Below, in pieces: positions 5,431 to 7,381 of a stretch of DNA of 7,381 bases (positions are counted from its first letter, which is position 1; each line of letters begins with the position of its first letter). The position numbers and the translations under genes were made by a program. The notes under the pieces were generated by a model, which was given only the letters and a program-made list of their open reading frames with translations, searched no databases and had not been told where the DNA came from. This DNA is from Lachnospiraceae bacterium (GTDB taxonomy: Bacteria; Bacillota; Clostridia; Lachnospirales; Lachnospiraceae): contig JAHZHB010000117.1 of the NCBI GenBank assembly GCA_019420465.1, forward strand, positions 1 through 7,381. The letters run 5' to 3'.

Positions 5431-6774
5431 TTACTGCAATGCGAATACCATGCCGCGACATGCCGGCAGATGAACAACCAGCTGTCCGTTTTCCACACGA
5501 CAGTTCACATCACCCATACCGGTAAGCAGTGGTGTGGCTTTCACAGTCTGCACCGGAAGAGGGATAAAAAGATCAGCTGGCTGCTCGTCATTATTGAGGG
5601 CAGTGATCACGGCTTTGCCGTCCAGAATACGGGCAAAGCTGTACTGACGGTTGGTCAGTGTCAGCTCTTTGTATTCACCGAAAGAAAGCTCCGGATAGTC
5701 AGCATGTGCCAGTCCGAGCTCGCAGATCAGATGAGTCAGCGGATTCTGACGGATGCTGTCGGCAAAGTCGGAAAGCTCGAGACAGGGACGGAGATTCCAG
5801 TCGGAACCGTGCTGCTTTTCTCCTTCTATGCTAAATTCGGAACCATAGTAGACGGATGGGATGCCGGGCAGCGTATAATCGAGCATCATAACGTTGTAGA
5901 TATGTTCCTTATTGTTGAGCTTGGAAATGATGCGGGCCACATCGTGATTATCGACAAAAGTATACAGCTTGACATTACCACAGATGCCGAGCAGACGACG
6001 CACAGAGTGGGCTATTTCGAAATAATTGTGGTCGTTGTGACCGGAGTACAGACCCTTGTGCAGTTCGTAATTGGTGACGGAATGAAGCATCTGTCCGTTG
6101 GCCCAGCGGCTGTAGTCGCCGTGGATGACTTCGCCCATCAGCCAGAAGTCCGGTTTCAGACTGTCGCATACACCGCGCAGCTGGTGCATAAATTCATGCT
6201 CCAGAACATCAGCGGCATCAAGACGGATGCCGTCGATATCAAACTCGGATACCCAGAAACGGACGGTATCAAAATGGTATTCGCGGACGGCCGGATTCCA
6301 CAGATTTAACTTGGCCAGCAGATTGTATCCGCCCCAGTTGTCGTAGGAAAAGTGGTCATCGTATTCATTATTATTCCAGAAATTTACATTACAGTACCAG
6401 TCACGGTAAGCACTGTTTTCACGATGGGCCAGAAGGTCCTGAAAGGCAAAAAAGCTGCGGCCGGTATGATTAAACACGCCGTCAACGATCACCTTAAGCC
6501 CGATCTCATGGCAGTGTGCCACGTAGGCTTTAAAATCTGCATTGGTGCCGAGGCGATTGTCTACCAGACGATAGTCGGTGGTCTCGTAACCGTGTCCTTC
6601 CGACTGAAACAGCGGGCCGATATAGATGGCGTTGCAGCCAATCTCTCTGGCATGATCCGCCCATGCCTTTAATTTGTCAAACTGTGCACCCTGTTCGCCG
6701 TGATTCTCATGAGGACATCCGCAGAGTCCGAGGGGATATACATGATAAAAAACTGCACTGTCATACCAGGTCAT
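5431..6774 (-). CDS. GH13 alpha-amylase-family glycoside hydrolase (intracellular alpha-glycosidase / maltodextrin-active)
   Basis: A 447-residue enzyme of the alpha-amylase superfamily, cleaving alpha-glucosidic bonds in maltodextrin-like sugars. All GH13 conserved regions are visible: I, DGVFNH (98-103); II, GIRLDAA with nucleophile D186 and R184; III, LMGEVIHGDY with acid/base E215; IV, FVDNHD with D278. The (beta/alpha)8 barrel spans about 5-350, with a B-domain insertion after region I, and a C-terminal beta domain (about 370-447) ends in VFALQ. There is no signal peptide or membrane segment, so it should be cytoplasmic and act on imported oligosaccharides. The exact substrate cannot be read from sequence. 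The start is taken as ATG at 6774; TTG at 6786 is in frame and four codons earlier. The leader between ribosome site and start is unusual. The gene has a strong promoter and its own 3' hairpin and is divergent from a MATE transporter. It shows no functional link to the redox genes beyond adjacency. Confidence 0.93.
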   Translation of the reverse strand: MTWYDSAVFYHVYPLGLCGCPHENHGEQGAQFDKLKAWADHAREIGCNAIYIGPLFQSEGHGYETTDYRLVDNRLGTNADFKAYVAHCHEIGLKVIVDGVFNHTGRSFFAFQDLLAHRENSAYRDWYCNVNFWNNNEYDDHFSYDNWGGYNLLAKLNLWNPAVREYHFDTVRFWVSEFDIDGIRLDAADVLEHEFMHQLRGVCDSLKPDFWLMGEVIHGDYSRWANGQMLHSVTNYELHKGLYSGHNDHNYFEIAHSVRRLLGICGNVKLYTFVDNHDVARIISKLNNKEHIYNVMMLDYTLPGIPSVYYGSEFSIEGEKQHGSDWNLRPCLELSDFADSIRQNPLTHLICELGLAHADYPELSFGEYKELTLTNRQYSFARILDGKAVITALNNDEQPADLFIPLPVQTVKATPLLTGMGDVNCRVENGQLVVHLPACRGMVFALQ

Positions 6775-6809
6775 ACATACATACAAACTGCCGAAGCAGT
6801 AACTCCTTT
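6771..6809 (-). promoter_or_regulatory. Structured GH13 translation start: ribosome site, UUCG hairpin, ATG in three frames
   Basis: AAAGGAG (6809-6803) is separated from the start region by a perfect hairpin ACTGC-TTCG-GCAGT (6800-6787), a C(UUCG)G tetraloop. TTG (6786) follows at once, then ATGTATGTATGA: ATGs at 6782, 6778 and 6774 in three different frames. Only the ATG at 6774 (and the TTG) reads the glycosidase. The ATG at 6782 encodes a three-codon MYV peptide whose TGA overlaps the glycosidase ATG as ATGA, suggesting possible translational coupling. Confidence 0.5.
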
Positions 6810-6819
6810 TTTTAGACTG

Positions 6820-6835
6820 TATACCAATCGGTATA
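6820..6835. promoter_or_regulatory. Operator-like palindrome at +1 of the GH13 promoter
   Basis: TATACC-AATC-GGTATA is a perfect 6-4-6 inverted repeat covering about +1 to +16 of the glycosidase transcript, a typical repressor position. On the plus strand it overlaps a TATAAT at 6834-6839 with a weak TTTAGA at 6811-6816 (17-base spacer), so a factor here could affect both directions. It resembles TetR-family operators in shape; the binder is unknown. Confidence 0.5.
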
Positions 6836-6842
6836 TAATGGC

Positions 6843-6871
6843 ATTGTACTCCATGAGATTAGCTTTGTCAA
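6843..6871 (-). promoter_or_regulatory. Near-consensus SigA promoter of the GH13 gene
   Basis: On the minus strand TTGACA (6871-6866), a 17-base spacer, and TACAAT (6848-6843): a perfect -35 and a five-of-six -10. The predicted start is near 6836, leaving a leader of about 60 bases. Confidence 0.85.
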
Positions 6872-6884
6872 ATAGATCAAGCTG

Positions 6885-6903
6885 TATAACAATACATGTT
6901 ATA
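6885..6903. repeat. Inverted repeat TATAAC-N7-GTTATA upstream of the MATE gene
   Basis: A perfect 6-7-6 inverted repeat in the AT-rich divergent region, between the glycosidase promoter and the MATE promoter (about 30 bases before its -35). It may be a second regulator site or chance in AT-rich sequence. Confidence 0.25.
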
Positions 6904-6931
6904 TTTTGTATATTTTTGTAGGATTGCCAAG

Positions 6932-6960
6932 TTGTGGTTTAGCGTATTACCCTGTATACT
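6932..6960 (+). promoter_or_regulatory. Probable promoter of the MATE transporter gene
   Basis: TTGTGG (6932-6937), 17 bases, TATACT (6955-6960). The -10 is good and the -35 only half matched. Transcription would start near 6967, about 30 bases before the start codon. Confidence 0.55.
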
Positions 6961-6997
6961 TAAAAAGATAAGCGTAAAACAACAGAAAGGAATACAT

Positions 6998-7381
6998 ATG
7001 GAGAAAAAAGAAAATATCTTAGGTACGGAAAAGATCGGAAAGCTTTTGCTGACATACTCTATCCCGGGTATTATTTCCATGCTGGTCAATTCTATCTATA
7101 ATCTGGTTGACCAGATCTTTATCGGACAGGGTGTGGGATATCTGGGAAATGGTGCTACGAATGTATCGTTTCCTTTTGTACAGCTGATGCTGGCTTTATC
7201 TTTGATGGTATCTGCCGGTACGGCGGCCAACACCAGTCTGAATCTGGGGCGTAAAGATGAGGATGAAGCCTGTCATTTTATCGGAAACGGTTTTGCCCTG
7301 GCACTGATCTTTGGTGTCGGACTTTTAGTCATCGGTCAGATATTTCTGATACCCCTGTTAAACTTTTTCGGCGCTACGGAG
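6998..7381 (+). CDS. MATE-family multidrug efflux transporter, N-terminal part (cut by window edge)
   Basis: The first 128 codons of an open frame that runs off the right edge. It encodes an inner-membrane cation-coupled antiporter of the MATE family (MepA/NorM type), likely exporting drugs or metabolites. MEKKENILGTEKIGKLLLTYSIPGIISMLVNSIYNLVDQIFIG is the standard MATE N-terminus: a cytoplasmic leader, then TM1 (about 16-36) with the YNLVDQIFIG motif. TM2 covers about 57-76 and TM3 about 95-118. GAAAGG (6985-6990) lies seven bases before the ATG. It is divergent from the glycosidase, with 223 bases between start codons. No defect is seen in the visible part. The left edge of the window carries a broken C-terminal MATE relic; the two visible segments cover different halves of the family and cannot be compared directly here. 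The substrate is unknown. Confidence 0.92.
   Translation, partial: MEKKENILGTEKIGKLLLTYSIPGIISMLVNSIYNLVDQIFIGQGVGYLGNGATNVSFPFVQLMLALSLMVSAGTAANTSLNLGRKDEDEACHFIGNGFALALIFGVGLLVIGQIFLIPLLNFFGATE

Noticed and set aside
5362..6309. 315-codon plus-strand frame opposite the GH13 gene.
   Set aside because: Antisense shadow of a secure gene; its valine/isoleucine-rich stretches mirror the glycosidase codons.
6787..6813. Plus-strand reading of the UUCG-side hairpin followed by seven T as a terminator.
   Set aside because: Six bases separate stem and T run, the stem is only 5 bp and no plus-strand gene ends here.
1..7381. CRISPR array, insertion sequence, tRNA, rRNA, or phage or anti-phage system.
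   Set aside because: No spaced direct repeats, transposase, integrase, attachment sites or structural RNA pattern were seen; content is metabolic, redox and transport genes.

Overview
The window looks like chromosome of an anaerobic gut-type Clostridia, most likely Lachnospiraceae. This is inferred from moderate GC, strong GGAGG ribosome sites, SigA-type promoters with 17-bp spacers, and gene families typical of oxygen-sensitive Firmicutes (strict-anaerobe-type hybrid cluster protein, rubrerythrin, high-molecular-weight-rubredoxin-like flavoprotein). Species cannot be named from the sequence.

Layout, left to right. Positions 1-566: sequence with no firm gene, then a relic of a MATE-family multidrug transporter that has lost its N-terminal half and an internal block. 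Positions 603-2000: a plus-strand gene with its own promoter, several inverted repeats and a terminator. It encodes one 393-residue chain joining a flavin-reductase domain, a rubredoxin and a complete rubrerythrin. An in-frame internal ribosome site and ATG could also give rubrerythrin alone. Positions 2001-2217: no gene, but the hcp terminator. Positions 2218-5367, minus strand: in transcription order, a Crp/Fnr-family regulator, its terminator, a promoter with a CRP-like site at exactly -41.5, an iron-sulfur protein, and hcp (hydroxylamine reductase / hybrid cluster protein). Positions 5381-6871, minus strand: an intracellular GH13 alpha-glycosidase with a near-consensus promoter, an operator-like palindrome at +1 and an unusual structured leader. 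Positions 6932-7381: the start of an intact MATE transporter, divergent from the glycosidase and cut by the window edge.

The central part reads as a redox-stress island. The fusion protein should reduce peroxide. Hcp with its iron-sulfur partner should deal with NO or hydroxylamine. The Crp/Fnr protein is the natural candidate to switch on the iron-sulfur/hcp operon. The fusion gene and hcp converge on a shared gene-free stretch with a terminator for each. The most notable observations are the three-domain peroxidase fusion with its embedded second start, the -41.5 activator site, and the glycosidase leader, which has a UUCG hairpin followed by ATGs in all three frames.
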